A stretch of DNA of 64,000 nucleotides from positions 1,240,001 to 1,304,000 of the forward strand of contig FP929003.1 in assembly GCA_000196815.1 (NCBI GenBank). The letters are read 5' to 3'. The notes under the pieces are model-generated. The model did no database searches and was not told the origin of the DNA. It was given only the letters and a program-made list of their open reading frames with translations. Both the position numbers and the translations under genes were made by a program. Numbering within the stretch: the first letter of the stretch is position 1; every line of letters starts with the position of its first letter. Below are positions 30,185 to 39,281 of the stretch, piece by piece. This DNA is from Nitrospira defluvii. Lineage in GTDB: Bacteria; Nitrospirota; Nitrospiria; Nitrospirales; Nitrospiraceae.

Positions 30185-30805
30185 ATGACAAACGGATTGT
30201 TGGGAAAAAAATTGGGGATGACCCAAGTGTATGACGAAAGTGTGTTGGCTCCGGTCACGGTGATCGAGGCAGGCCCTTGCCGCGTCGTTTCAGTCAAGAC
30301 GAAAGAGCGCGACGGCTACGAAGCCGTGCAGCTATCCTTCGGGGAAGTTAAGGAGCAGAGGTTGTCGCGGGGAGAGCTCGGTCATCTGAAAAAGCATCAA
30401 GCGGCCCCGAGTCGTTGGTTGCGAGAGTTTCCGAAGGTCGGGGATGTGACTGTTGGTCAGACCGTCAAAGTGGATATGTTTAAGAAGGGTGATTGGGTCG
30501 ATGTGGTCGGTGTTTCTAAGGGTAAGGGATTTCAGGGGGTGGTTCGGCGCCACAACTACGCGGGTGGCCCTGAAACGCACGGTTCTATGTTCCATAGGGC
30601 GCCTGGCTCTATTGGTGCCAGTTCGTATCCGTCCCGTGTTTGGAAGAATAAGGCCCTGCCTGGGCATATGGGGGATGAGCGCGTCACGGTTCAGCGATTA
30701 AAGGTGGTTGACGCCCGTCCAGATGAAAACCTGTTGTTCGTCCGCGGAGCAGTCCCTGGTGGTGTGAACGGATTGCTTATTGTGCGGAAATCGAAAAAGA
30801 GTTGA
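30185..30805 (+). CDS. rplC: Ribosomal protein L3 (uL3)
   Basis: A 206-residue protein near the peptidyl-transferase centre and an early assembly factor. GLLGKKLGMTQVYDE at the start, then GVSKGKGFQGVVRRHNYAGG and HRAPGSIGASSYPSRVWK, are diagnostic. The frame is open from 30146, but ATG 30185 matches the family start and has AGGAAG upstream. Confidence 0.97.
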   Translation: MTNGLLGKKLGMTQVYDESVLAPVTVIEAGPCRVVSVKTKERDGYEAVQLSFGEVKEQRLSRGELGHLKKHQAAPSRWLREFPKVGDVTVGQTVKVDMFKKGDWVDVVGVSKGKGFQGVVRRHNYAGGPETHGSMFHRAPGSIGASSYPSRVWKNKALPGHMGDERVTVQRLKVVDARPDENLLFVRGAVPGGVNGLLIVRKSKKS

Positions 30806-30808
30806 GCC

Positions 30809-31432
30809 ATGCCGATCGTTGATGTTGTTGACTCGAAGAAGAAGAAAGTCGGTACAGTGGACTTGCCGAGCGAAGTGTTCGGCTGTAAGCCGCATGTCCC
30901 GCTGGTGCATGAAGCTGTTGTGATGCAGCGTGCTTGTGATCGCCAGGGAACTGCTTCAACTTTGCGAAGAGGCGAAGTGAGTGGTTCTGGCAAGAAGCCC
31001 TGGAAGCAAAAGCATACCGGGAGAGCTCGTGCTGGTTCATTGCGTTCTCCTGTCTGGAGGCATGGAGGGACCGTTTTTGGTCCGAAGCCACGAAGTTATG
31101 CGTTTGGCATGCCAAGGAAGAAGTACCGTGCGGCGCTGCAAAGTGCCTTGTCGGCAAAAGCTTTGGAGGGAAATGTAGTCGTGGTGTCTGATTTAACCAT
31201 TAATCAGGCCAAGACAAAATTGCTCGCCAATGCGCTCACGCAGCTCGGTATATCCGGAACAGCGTTGCTGGTTGTTGGTGACGCCAATTCCCATCTCGTG
31301 CAGGCAGGAAGAAATCTTTCTGGCATTACGATCTTAAGGCCGGAAGAGCTGAATGTGTATGACGTCCTCCGGTGCCACTCCCTAATTATCCCGCAAAGTG
31401 AGCTAAATCGGGTTAAGGAGGTGTGGTCATGA
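30809..31432 (+). CDS. rplD: Ribosomal protein L4 (uL4)
   Basis: A 207-residue exit-tunnel protein that in many bacteria also represses the S10 operon. GRARAGSLRSPVWRHGGTVF is the extended-loop region. It starts 3 bases after rplC and overlaps rplW by four bases (ATGA), which suggests coupled translation. Confidence 0.96.
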   Translation: MPIVDVVDSKKKKVGTVDLPSEVFGCKPHVPLVHEAVVMQRACDRQGTASTLRRGEVSGSGKKPWKQKHTGRARAGSLRSPVWRHGGTVFGPKPRSYAFGMPRKKYRAALQSALSAKALEGNVVVVSDLTINQAKTKLLANALTQLGISGTALLVVGDANSHLVQAGRNLSGITILRPEELNVYDVLRCHSLIIPQSELNRVKEVWS

Positions 31433-31722
31433 AGGGCGACCTGCACCAGGTGTTGATACAACCGTTGTTGACTGAGAAAATTACTGCTCTGCGTGAGCAG
31501 GGAAATACCGTTGGTTTCCTAGTGCATCCTGATGCGAATAAGATTCAGATTAGGCAGGCCGTTGAAACGCTTTTGAAAGTGAAGGTTTCCCGCGTGAATG
31601 TGGTCAATATTCGCGGCAAGGTGAAGCGGCTCGGTCGGTTTGTTGGGAAACGGTCTGATTGGAAGAAGGCATTTGTCACGTTGAAAGAAGGCGAGAAGCT
31701 GGAGCTATTCGAAAGCGTGTAG
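31429..31722 (+). CDS. rplW: Ribosomal protein L23 (uL23)
   Basis: A 97-residue protein at the tunnel exit, the docking site for trigger factor and SRP. QPLLTEKITALREQGNTVGF and HPDANKIQIRQAVETLL are typical. A strong AAGGAGG at 31415-31421 fixes ATG 31429, inside the end of rplD. Confidence 0.96.
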   Translation: MKGDLHQVLIQPLLTEKITALREQGNTVGFLVHPDANKIQIRQAVETLLKVKVSRVNVVNIRGKVKRLGRFVGKRSDWKKAFVTLKEGEKLELFESV

Positions 31723-31753
31723 CCGGGGCATCTCGACAGAGTGGAAATAGGCT

Positions 31754-32581
31754 ATGGCATTAAAAGTTTATAAACCAACGACTCCTGGACGGCGTGGTAT
31801 GACGGCCATCCAGGGCGAGAAGCTGACTAAGAAGAAGCCAGAAAAGGCTCTGACCGGCTTCCATCTTCGCACGGGCGGTCGTAACAATGACGGTCGCCAA
31901 ACCATTCGATTTCGTGGGGGGGGGCATAAGCGACTTTACCGCCAGATTGATTTTCGGCGGGATAAGGCTGGTATTCCGGCTAAGGTCGCGTCTATTGAAT
32001 ACGATCCCAACCGGTCATCCAGAATTGCTTTGTTGCATTATGTGGACGGGGAGAAGCGTTACATTCTTGCTCCCGTAGGCTTGTCTATCAATGACGTCGT
32101 GCAGTCTGGTGTTGGCGCCGAGGTCCGTCCAGGGAATGCGTTGCCGCTCGTGAATATTCCCCTGGGTACCACGATTCACAATATCGAACTGAAGCCAGGC
32201 AAGGGTGGGCAGTTGATTCGGAGTGCCGGTGGCTCCGCTCAGGTTATGGGCCGTGATGGGGCGTATGTTCAGATTCGTCTGAAGTCCGGTGAGATGCGCA
32301 AGGTGTTGTCGACTTGCATGGCCACGGTCGGTCAAGTCGGTAACGTTGATCACGAGAACGTTGTTGTTGGTAAGGCAGGTCGTACGCGCTGGAAGGGAAA
32401 GCGCCCCCATGTTCGAGGTGTGGTGATGAATCCTGTCGACCACCCGCACGGTGGTGGCGAAGGAAAGTCCGGGCAAGGCAATCCCCACCCGGTCTCCCCT
32501 TGGGGCACCCCGGCTAAGGGTTATAAGACCCGTAAGAACAAGGCGACCGATAAGTTCATCATCTCGCGTAGGAAGAAGTAG
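31754..32581 (+). CDS. rplB: Ribosomal protein L2 (uL2)
   Basis: A 275-residue, highly conserved protein needed for subunit joining and peptidyl-transferase assembly. [31 protein letters not shown]-like [18 protein letters not shown] and the Arg/Lys-rich C terminus are present. It lies 31 bases after rplW. Confidence 0.98.
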   Translation: MALKVYKPTTPGRRGMTAIQGEKLTKKKPEKALTGFHLRTGGRNNDGRQTIRFRGGGHKRLYRQIDFRRDKAGIPAKVASIEYDPNRSSRIALLHYVDGEKRYILAPVGLSINDVVQSGVGAEVRPGNALPLVNIPLGTTIHNIELKPGKGGQLIRSAGGSAQVMGRDGAYVQIRLKSGEMRKVLSTCMATVGQVGNVDHENVVVGKAGRTRWKGKRPHVRGVVMNPVDHPHGGGEGKSGQGNPHPVSPWGTPAKGYKTRKNKATDKFIISRRKK

Positions 32582-32592
32582 GAGAGCGGAGA

Positions 32593-32880
32593 ATGCCTCG
32601 TTCAATTACTAAGGGCCCATTCGTTGACGATCATCTGATGAAGAAGGTTGAGCAGATGAATCAGACGAAGGATCGGAAGCTGATTAAAACCTGGTCACGT
32701 CGGTCTACTGTTGTGCCGGATATGATCGGGCACACGTTTGCTGTGCACAACGGGAAGAAATTCATTCCTGTTTTCGTCACGGAAAATATGGTTGGCCATA
32801 AGCTCGGTGAATTTGCTCCTACCCGGTTTTTTAAAGGGCATGGACAGGCAAAGACCGAAAAAGCTGTGGCTCTTAAGTAA
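32593..32880 (+). CDS. rpsS: Ribosomal protein S19 (uS19)
   Basis: A 95-residue protein of the 30S head. [37 protein letters not shown] and [16 protein letters not shown] are family hallmarks. It starts 11 bases after rplB, with AGGAGAG upstream. Confidence 0.97.
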   Translation: MPRSITKGPFVDDHLMKKVEQMNQTKDRKLIKTWSRRSTVVPDMIGHTFAVHNGKKFIPVFVTENMVGHKLGEFAPTRFFKGHGQAKTEKAVALK

Positions 32881-32924
32881 TCGCTAGTTCGCTGAAGGAT
32901 CGGAAGGTTTGGGTGGGGTCAGCT

Positions 32925-33278
32925 ATGGCAGAAGCAAAAGCAATATTACGATTTGTTAGAGTGACGCCTCGGAAGGCGCGCATTGTCATCGATATGATTC
33001 GCGGGCAGCAGGTGCCGATGGCATTGGCTATGCTCCGACACACTCCTAAGCATGCCGCACGTGTCATTGAGAAGCTTCTTCGTTCCGCCGTCGCCAATGC
33101 GGAGCAGAAGGAGTTGGGTGATAGTGACGAAATGTGGGTGTCTCAAGCCGTGGTAAACTGCGGCCCCATTTATAAGCGCTTTCGGGCGCGATCGATGGGC
33201 CGTGCGAACTCAATTCAGAAGCGCACCAGCCATATCACCATTGCGGTTGCTGCTCCTGGCGCTGCGGTCAATAGCTAG
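32925..33278 (+). CDS. rplV: Ribosomal protein L22 (uL22)
   Basis: A 117-residue protein lining the exit tunnel. AILRFVRVTPRKARIVIDMI and the hairpin tip region RFRARSMGRANSIQKRTSHI are typical. ATG 32925 is chosen over an upstream in-frame start at 32913 because the family N terminus begins here. Confidence 0.96.
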   Translation: MAEAKAILRFVRVTPRKARIVIDMIRGQQVPMALAMLRHTPKHAARVIEKLLRSAVANAEQKELGDSDEMWVSQAVVNCGPIYKRFRARSMGRANSIQKRTSHITIAVAAPGAAVNS

Positions 33279-33310
33279 AGCTTTTACACTTAGACTGAGG
33301 GTTATTCTTC

Positions 33311-33979
33311 ATGGGTCAGAAGACACATCCAATTGGGTATCGCATCGGGTATAACTACACGTGGAGCTCTCGCTGGTACGCGGATAAGGATTATGCAAGG
33401 CTTCTCCATCAGGACATCAAGATTCGAAAGATGGTGAAAGCCAAACTGTACCATGCTGGTGTCGCCAAAGTGGAAATTGAGCGCTCGGGCGACCAGACGA
33501 GGGTAATCATCCATACGGCTCGTCCAGGCATTATCATTGGACGCAAGGGGGCCGAGGTTGACAAGCTCAAGGCCGCTCTGGAGAAGGAATACTCTGGTCA
33601 GGCGTATATCACGGTCAAAGAAATTAAGAAGCCTGAATTGGATGCGCAATTAGTAAGCGAGAATGTGGCGACCCAATTGGAGAAGCGCGTTGCATTTCGT
33701 CGCGCGATGAAGCGGAGCGTGCAGTCTGCTCTTCGTCTAGGGGCCCAAGGAATCAAGATCATGGTAGCGGGGCGTTTGGGCGGGGCGGAAATCGCTCGAA
33801 CCGAGTGGTATAGAGAAGGGCGTGTCCCCCTTCATACCTTGCGCGCCGAGGTGGACTATGGTTTCGCTGAGGCTCATACCACGATGGGGCAGATTGGTGT
33901 GAAGACCTGGATCTACAAGGGTGAACTGTTGCCTGCCCTTCAACTGAAACCAGACTCGGCACTAGGCCGGCTTGGCTGA
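33311..33979 (+). CDS. rpsC: Ribosomal protein S3 (uS3)
   Basis: A 222-residue protein at the mRNA entry site. [20 protein letters not shown], the KH-domain [18 protein letters not shown] and the C-terminal [20 protein letters not shown] are diagnostic. It lies 32 bases after rplV. Confidence 0.97.
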   Translation: MGQKTHPIGYRIGYNYTWSSRWYADKDYARLLHQDIKIRKMVKAKLYHAGVAKVEIERSGDQTRVIIHTARPGIIIGRKGAEVDKLKAALEKEYSGQAYITVKEIKKPELDAQLVSENVATQLEKRVAFRRAMKRSVQSALRLGAQGIKIMVAGRLGGAEIARTEWYREGRVPLHTLRAEVDYGFAEAHTTMGQIGVKTWIYKGELLPALQLKPDSALGRLG

Positions 33980-34007
33980 AGTGCCTCGATAAGGAAAAGG
34001 TGGGTTT

Positions 34008-34424
34008 GTGTTAGCGCCAAAGAAAGTTAAGTTCAGAAAAATGCAGAAGGGCCGCATGCGGGGGAAAGCCTACCGTGGAGGGGCCATTACGCTTGGAGAG
34101 TTCGGCTTGAAGGCATTGGAGCCTGGTTGGGTCACTAGCCGCCAAATTGAGGCGGCGCGTATTGCAATTACCAGGTTCGTCAAGCGTGGTGGGCAAGTTT
34201 GGACCAGGATATTCCCGGATAAACCTATTACCAAAAAGCCGGCTGAAACTCGCATGGGTAAGGGAAAAGGCAACCCAGAATACTGGGTGGCCGTGGTCAA
34301 GCCTGGTCGGATCATGTACGAAATGAGTGGCGTGGCTCCCGATGTCGCGAAGCAGGCCTTGAAATTAGCTGCTTACAAGCTTCCTATCGCAACCAAATTT
34401 GTTGTCCGCGGCGAGTTTCAGTAA
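34008..34424 (+). CDS. rplP: Ribosomal protein L16 (uL16)
   Basis: A 138-residue protein at the A-site of the large subunit. [40 protein letters not shown] and [18 protein letters not shown] are typical. It starts with GTG, as AAGGAAAAGG upstream and the family N terminus indicate. Confidence 0.97.
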   Translation: MLAPKKVKFRKMQKGRMRGKAYRGGAITLGEFGLKALEPGWVTSRQIEAARIAITRFVKRGGQVWTRIFPDKPITKKPAETRMGKGKGNPEYWVAVVKPGRIMYEMSGVAPDVAKQALKLAAYKLPIATKFVVRGEFQ

Positions 34425-34452
34425 CCTGTAGCGCGTGTTGAGTGGTGATGTG

Positions 34453-34674
34453 ATGGATGTAAAAGAACTGAGCGGTCTCTCAATTGATGAGTTGACCGAA
34501 AAAGAAAAGCAGTTGCGTCATGAGCTGTTTAACTTTCGTTTCCAACTCGGGATCGGACGGCTAGAGAATCCGATGCAAGTTCGGGCTACGAAGCGCAATA
34601 TTGCTCGGCTTAAGACAGTCAGGCGTCAACTGGAATTGTTGCAGACACAGGCCGATCAGCCGGTCGCCAAGTAG
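34453..34674 (+). CDS. rpmC: Ribosomal protein L29 (uL29)
   Basis: A 73-residue two-helix protein at the tunnel exit. [20 protein letters not shown] and [20 protein letters not shown] are typical. ATG 34453 fits the family; the frame itself is open from GTG 34435. It lies between rplP and rpsQ. Confidence 0.95.
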   Translation: MDVKELSGLSIDELTEKEKQLRHELFNFRFQLGIGRLENPMQVRATKRNIARLKTVRRQLELLQTQADQPVAK

Positions 34675-34688
34675 GAGAGAAGGGGCGT

Positions 34689-34958
34689 ATGAAGGAAGGC
34701 CAACAACATCGACGTGAGTGGTATGGCAACGTCGTCAGCAACAAGATGAATAAGACAGTGGTCGTTGCCGTGGAACGGTCGGTCATTCATCCCATCTACA
34801 AGAAGGTTCTTCGCCGAGTGACAAAGCTTAAGGCGCACGATGAAGGTAACGTGTGCAAAGTAGGGGATCGAGTGCAGCTCAGCGAGACGCGTCCCATCAG
34901 CAAAGATAAGCATTGGCGTGTGGTGCGCGTGATGGTCAAGGGGCAACCTGAAAAGTAA
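34689..34958 (+). CDS. rpsQ: Ribosomal protein S17 (uS17)
   Basis: An 89-residue OB-fold 30S protein. [31 protein letters not shown] and [20 protein letters not shown] are typical. AGGAGAGAAGGGG lies upstream. It is the last gene of the S10 block. Confidence 0.96.
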   Translation: MKEGQQHRREWYGNVVSNKMNKTVVVAVERSVIHPIYKKVLRRVTKLKAHDEGNVCKVGDRVQLSETRPISKDKHWRVVRVMVKGQPEK

Positions 34959-35018
34959 CCACGGAATACACTTGAACCGCTGAGGTGATTCGATCCTTGG
35001 CAGTGAGTAGGGCAGGGC

Positions 35019-35387
35019 ATGATTCAGAATTACACTTACATGGATGTGGCCGACAATTCAGGCGCGAAGCAAGTCATGTGTTTTCATGTGCTTGGGGGCA
35101 CCAGGCGTCGGTATGGATCGTTAGGCGACATTGTCGTTGTCGCCGTCAAGGAGGCGATTCCTCAGGCTGGTGTGAAGAAGGGTGATGTGAGTCGGGCAGT
35201 CATTGTCCGCACGACGAAGGAAGTTCGCCGTGACGACGGGTCTTACATCAAGTTTGACCGCAATGCCTGCGTGCTGATCAACGCGCAAGGCGAGCCTGTT
35301 GGTACCCGTATTTTCGGCCCAGTCGCTCGTGAGCTTCGCTGGAAGAAGTTCATGAAAATTATCTCGCTCGCGCCGGAAGTCTTGTAG
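35019..35387 (+). CDS. rplN: Ribosomal protein L14 (uL14)
   Basis: A 122-residue protein at the subunit interface. [40 protein letters not shown] and [13 protein letters not shown] are family signatures. It opens the spc block. Confidence 0.97.
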   Translation: MIQNYTYMDVADNSGAKQVMCFHVLGGTRRRYGSLGDIVVVAVKEAIPQAGVKKGDVSRAVIVRTTKEVRRDDGSYIKFDRNACVLINAQGEPVGTRIFGPVARELRWKKFMKIISLAPEVL

Positions 35388-35413
35388 TTGACGGAAGAAA
35401 GGTTCTGGTAGGG

Positions 35414-35740
35414 ATGGCACGAATCAAAACGAAAATTCGCAAAGGCGACACCGTCGTGGTGGTTACCGGACGTGAACGCGGCAAGTCAGGCAAGGTCTTG
35501 TCTGTGGATACTGTAAACGGCAAGGTCTTCGTGGAAAAGCTTAACATGATCAAGCGTCACACCAAGCCGAATCAAAAACTTCGTCAGGGTGGGATTCTTG
35601 AACGCGAAGCACCGCTTGCCATTTCCAATGTGATGTTTTTGTGTCCAGTTACGAAGAAACCAACTCGGTTGGGGGTCAAGCGCCAGGAAGATGGTCGGCG
35701 GGCCAGGCTGAGTAAGAAATCCAAAGAAATCGTCGAATAG
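35414..35740 (+). CDS. rplX: Ribosomal protein L24 (uL24)
   Basis: A 108-residue KOW-domain protein that starts 50S assembly. [20 protein letters not shown] and [17 protein letters not shown] are typical. It lies 26 bases after rplN. Confidence 0.96.
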   Translation: MARIKTKIRKGDTVVVVTGRERGKSGKVLSVDTVNGKVFVEKLNMIKRHTKPNQKLRQGGILEREAPLAISNVMFLCPVTKKPTRLGVKRQEDGRRARLSKKSKEIVE

Positions 35741-35760
35741 TCGGAACAGGAAAGACGTTC

Positions 35761-36414
35761 ATGGCAAAAGTAGAGAAGGGTAAGGGCGGCAAAGGAGCTA
35801 CTCCAAAGTCGTCGACAAAGAAGGAAGCGGTGGTTCCTGAGATCTCTCAGGACTCCGGCAATGAGCATCAGTTCGCGCCTCGACTCAGGGAGACCTATCG
35901 CGAGCAGGTGGTTCCGGCTCTCATGAAAGAGTTCGGCTACGGCAATTTGATGCAAGTTCCAAGACTTGAAAGAATCGTCTTAAACGTGGGTATGGGTGAG
36001 GCGATTCAGAACGTCAAGTTACTTGAGAGTGCGTCGAATGAATTGGGGATCATCACCGGTCAAAAGCCAATCACTACACGAGCAAAAAAGGCCATTGCTG
36101 GCTTTAAGTTGCGGCAGGGGATGCCAATCGGTGCGAAGGTTACGCTTAGAAGCCGTCGCATGTGGGAGTTCCTCGATCGGTTGATTTCTCTCGCGCTCCC
36201 ACGAATCCGTGACTTTCGCGGCATATCGCCCAAGGCTTTTGATGGCCGCGGCAATTATACGCTCGGCTTAAAAGAGCAATTGATTTTTCCGGAGATTGAG
36301 TACGATAGTGTCGCCTCAATCCATGGTATGGATATCACCATTGTCACTACCGCGAGAACGAATGACGAGGGTAAGGCGTTGCTCAAGCACCTGGGTATGC
36401 CGTTTCGGGCCTAG
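35761..36414 (+). CDS. rplE: Ribosomal protein L5 (uL5) with N-terminal extension
   Basis: A 217-residue protein that contacts 5S rRNA and the P-site tRNA. The standard L5 fold starts near residue 39 ([20 protein letters not shown]) and runs through [17 protein letters not shown] and [17 protein letters not shown]. About 38 extra N-terminal residues, rich in Lys, Gly, Ser and Thr ([20 protein letters not shown]), precede it; the usual length is about 179. The ATG at 35761 has AGGAAAG upstream, and I see no better start closer to the core. Confidence 0.95.
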   Translation: MAKVEKGKGGKGATPKSSTKKEAVVPEISQDSGNEHQFAPRLRETYREQVVPALMKEFGYGNLMQVPRLERIVLNVGMGEAIQNVKLLESASNELGIITGQKPITTRAKKAIAGFKLRQGMPIGAKVTLRSRRMWEFLDRLISLALPRIRDFRGISPKAFDGRGNYTLGLKEQLIFPEIEYDSVASIHGMDITIVTTARTNDEGKALLKHLGMPFRA

Positions 36415-36471
36415 TGCTCATTTAGTTCGCTAGGTGTGGTGTTGTAGGCAAGTAGGAGTAAGGGGGATTCA

Positions 36472-36657
36472 GTGTCTAGATTAGCACTCAAGAATAAGGC
36501 CGCCGCAAAGTCAAAGTTTGGCTGTCGAGACTATCACCGATGCGGGCTCTGTGGGCGGGTCCGCGGGTTCTTGCGACGTTTTCGGATGTGCCGTATTTGT
36601 TTTCGATTGCTCAGCCTGAAGGGCGAAATTCCAGGAGTGCGAAAGTCAAGCTGGTAG
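36472..36657 (+). CDS. rpsN: Ribosomal protein S14 (uS14), zinc-binding short form
   Basis: A 61-residue, type Z S14 with a CxxC...CxxC zinc site ([20 protein letters not shown]) and a normal C terminus ([13 protein letters not shown]). The start is GTG, and AGTAGGAGTAAGGGGG lies just upstream. Confidence 0.95.
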   Translation: MSRLALKNKAAAKSKFGCRDYHRCGLCGRVRGFLRRFRMCRICFRLLSLKGEIPGVRKSSW

Positions 36658-36702
36658 TCGCCTTGCTGGAAGCTTGTCTCTGTAAGCGTAGAAGAGGAAT
36701 GC

Positions 36703-37098
36703 ATGATTACTGATCCAATTGCTGATCTGTTAGTGAGATTAGGGAACGCTGCTCGCCGGCGTCAAGATGTGGTGAAGGTCCCAGTTTCCAAGGTGAAGCG
36801 GCAGATTCTCAACATCCTTGGCAAGGAAGGATTCATTCTTGGTTACGGCGAAATGCAAGAAGGCGGTCATCCCTATTTCTCCGTCCAGCTTCGCTATGTT
36901 GAAGAGGCGCGACCGATGATCACGGGCATGCGTCGAATCAGCAAGCCTGGGCGTCGAGTGTATGTCGGTCGGGATGACGTGCCTAAGGTAAGGAATGGGA
37001 TTGGTTTGGCGGTCATTTCTACCTCGAAAGGTCTTATGACCGACAGTGATTCCAGGCGGTCAGGATTAGGTGGTGAAGTTCTGTGTTCCGTCTGGTAA
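36703..37098 (+). CDS. rpsH: Ribosomal protein S8 (uS8)
   Basis: A 131-residue 30S platform protein, often the spc-operon repressor. MITDPIADLLVRLGNAARRR, RRISKPGRRVYVGRDDVPKV and GLAVISTSKGLMTD are typical. AGAGGAATGC precedes the ATG. Confidence 0.97.
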   Translation: MITDPIADLLVRLGNAARRRQDVVKVPVSKVKRQILNILGKEGFILGYGEMQEGGHPYFSVQLRYVEEARPMITGMRRISKPGRRVYVGRDDVPKVRNGIGLAVISTSKGLMTDSDSRRSGLGGEVLCSVW

Positions 37099-37154
37099 TA
37101 GTGTCGGCTGAGACGCGGTAATAACTGGGGTCGCTGTAACGTAACGGGGTTCGT

Positions 37155-37691
37155 ATGTCGCGGATAGGGCGGAAACCAATTTCAGTTCCAGCTGGTGTGG
37201 ACATTAAGGTGGCCGGTCGTGTTGTTTCGGTTAAGGGCCCGATTGGGAAACTTGATTGGACGCTGACCGATGGATTGAGCGTTGCTGTCAATGACGGGCA
37301 GTTAGTTGTCAACCGTTCCGGCGATGCGCGCCAGATACGCGCGATGCACGGGTTGGTTCGTGCTGAGCTCAGTAACATTATCCAGGGTGTCACGAAGGGT
37401 TATGAGAAAGCCCTTGAGATTACTGGTGTCGGTTACAAGGCGCAGCTTCAGGGACGAGAGATGAGTTTTAATGTAGGGTACATTAATCCCGTAACGTATA
37501 CAGTTCCCGCGGGCATTGATGTCAAGGTCGACAAGCAGACCCTCATCTCCATTAAGGGCGTTGATAAGCGGCTAGTCGGTCAAGTCGCCGCGAACATTCG
37601 CTCGATTAAGCCACCTGATGTGTATAAGCAAAAAGGAATTCGATACGCCGGGGAAGTCTTGAGGAAGAAGGCGGGCAAGACCGGCAAGTAG
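37155..37691 (+). CDS. rplF: Ribosomal protein L6 (uL6)
   Basis: A 178-residue protein near the factor-binding site. MSRIGRKPISVPAGVDIKV, GYEKALEITGVGYKAQLQGR and KPPDVYKQKGIRYAGEVLRK are diagnostic. It lies 56 bases after rpsH. Confidence 0.97.
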   Translation: MSRIGRKPISVPAGVDIKVAGRVVSVKGPIGKLDWTLTDGLSVAVNDGQLVVNRSGDARQIRAMHGLVRAELSNIIQGVTKGYEKALEITGVGYKAQLQGREMSFNVGYINPVTYTVPAGIDVKVDKQTLISIKGVDKRLVGQVAANIRSIKPPDVYKQKGIRYAGEVLRKKAGKTGK

Positions 37692-37700
37692 AGGCATCTG

Positions 37701-38066
37701 ATGAATACTCAAGAAAAAAATAGAAAATTAGCACGCCGTAAACAGCGAGTTCGGAAATCAGTCATCGGGACGAGTGAACGGCCGCGCTTGAATGTGTTTC
37801 GTAGCCGTGCTCACATTTATGCGCAAATTATCGATGACCTTCGCGGGCATACGGTAGCGTCCGCTTCAACGCTGGACGAATCATTGCGGAAAACCGTGAA
37901 GTCGACGGGAAGTATCGAGGGTGCGAAGGCCGTTGGAAAGCTTATCGCCGAGCGTGCAAAGGCTGCCAAGGTTTCAATGGTGGTCTTTGATCGCGGAGGC
38001 AGGCAGTATCATGGTCGCGTGAAGGCCCTGGCTGATGCGTCGCGTGAAGGCGGACTGCAGTTTTAG
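37701..38066 (+). CDS. rplR: Ribosomal protein L18 (uL18)
   Basis: A 121-residue 5S rRNA-binding protein. [20 protein letters not shown] and [20 protein letters not shown] are typical. It starts 9 bases after rplF. Confidence 0.96.
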   Translation: MNTQEKNRKLARRKQRVRKSVIGTSERPRLNVFRSRAHIYAQIIDDLRGHTVASASTLDESLRKTVKSTGSIEGAKAVGKLIAERAKAAKVSMVVFDRGGRQYHGRVKALADASREGGLQF

Positions 38067-38122
38067 TCAAGGCAGATTGCTCGTCAGGAGCACATTGAGA
38101 CGACTTAAAGGAGAATGACGTT

Positions 38123-38626
38123 GTGCGAGTCAATCCCGAAGAATTGAGCCTCAAAGACAAGGTGGTATTTATCAACCGCGTCGCTAAAGTAGTTAAGGGC
38201 GGCAAGCGTTTTAACTTCTGCGCCTTGGTTGTGGTAGGAGATGGGCAGGGGTATGTTGGTGTGGGCAAGGGCAAAGCGGCAGAGGTCCCCGTCGCAATTT
38301 CCAAGGCTGTTGAGCAAGCGAAAAAGCATCTCGTGCGCGTTCCGATCAAGGGGGGTACTATCCCGCACGAAGTGCACGGACTTTTTGGCGCTGAGCATGT
38401 GCTGCTGAAGCCTGCTGCGGATGGAACGGGAATCATTGCCGGAGGCGCTGTGCGTGCGGTGGTCGAACTCGCAGGAGCGCATAACATTATCGCCAAAACA
38501 TTGGGCCGCGGCAATCCGTTCAATGCCGTCAGAGCTACTCTCCACGGGCTCCAGCAGTTGTGCGATCCTCAAGAAATGATGAGGCTACGCCGCAGTGCTG
38601 GAAGCGAAGCGCAGGTACATGTCTAA
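38123..38626 (+). CDS. rpsE: Ribosomal protein S5 (uS5)
   Basis: A 167-residue protein involved in decoding fidelity. [40 protein letters not shown] and the C-terminal [19 protein letters not shown] are typical. GTG at 38123 follows AAAGGAGAATGACGTT. Its TAA overlaps the ATG of rpmD by one base. Confidence 0.97.
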   Translation: MRVNPEELSLKDKVVFINRVAKVVKGGKRFNFCALVVVGDGQGYVGVGKGKAAEVPVAISKAVEQAKKHLVRVPIKGGTIPHEVHGLFGAEHVLLKPAADGTGIIAGGAVRAVVELAGAHNIIAKTLGRGNPFNAVRATLHGLQQLCDPQEMMRLRRSAGSEAQVHV

Positions 38627-38835
38627 TGGCTACTGAAAAGAAATCTACAAGTGCTCAGGCGAGCCTTCGTATCACCTTGAAGCGGAGCCCGATCGGGACA
38701 CCGTATAAGCATCGATTGGTGCTGAGGGGATTGGGGCTTCGAAAACTCAATGCCACTGTGTTGCGTCCTGCCAGTGATCAGGTTAAGGGCATGATTGCAA
38801 AGGTGGGCTATTTACTGGAAGTGAGTCCCCAATGA
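38626..38835 (+). CDS. rpmD: Ribosomal protein L30 (uL30)
   Basis: A 69-residue protein. RITLKRSPIGTPYKHRLVLR and LGLRKLNATVLRPASDQVKG are family features. ATG 38626 overlaps the rpsE stop (TAATG), and its own stop overlaps rplO (ATGA), so translation is probably coupled. Confidence 0.95.
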   Translation: MATEKKSTSAQASLRITLKRSPIGTPYKHRLVLRGLGLRKLNATVLRPASDQVKGMIAKVGYLLEVSPQ

Positions 38836-39281
38836 AGCTGCATGATCTAGCTCCTTCTCGAGGAGCGAAACACAAGCGGAAGCGAATCGGCCGCGGCCCA
38901 GGGTCCGGTCATGGAAAGACCGCTACGAAGGGTCACAAGGGCCTCAAGGCTCGTTCAGGTGGTGGGAAGCGCCCTGGGTTTGAGGGTGGCCAAATGCCCT
39001 TGATTCGTCGAGTCCCGAAGTATGGTTTCACGAATCAATTTCGAACTGAGTATACGATCATTAATTTGAAAAGTCTGGCTGATCTGGAGACGACAGAAGC
39101 CATTACGCCCCAACTCTTGATGAATGAAGGCCTTGTGCGACGAAAGGGAGAGCTGATTAAGATCCTTGCCCAGGGAGAGCTCACGAAGCCTCTCGTGGTT
39201 CAGGCTCATAAGTTCAGCAAGTCAGCAGAGGCAAAGATTCAGGCAGCCGGGGGGAGGGCCGAGGTCATTCCCTGTGTTTGA
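38832..39281 (+). CDS. rplO: Ribosomal protein L15 (uL15)
   Basis: A 149-residue protein. The Gly/Lys-rich N-terminal tail (KRKRIGRGPGSGHGKTATKG) that threads into 23S rRNA and the segment GGQMPLIRRVPKYGFTN are diagnostic. It overlaps rpmD by four bases and secY by eight. Confidence 0.97.
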   Translation: MKLHDLAPSRGAKHKRKRIGRGPGSGHGKTATKGHKGLKARSGGGKRPGFEGGQMPLIRRVPKYGFTNQFRTEYTIINLKSLADLETTEAITPQLLMNEGLVRRKGELIKILAQGELTKPLVVQAHKFSKSAEAKIQAAGGRAEVIPCV

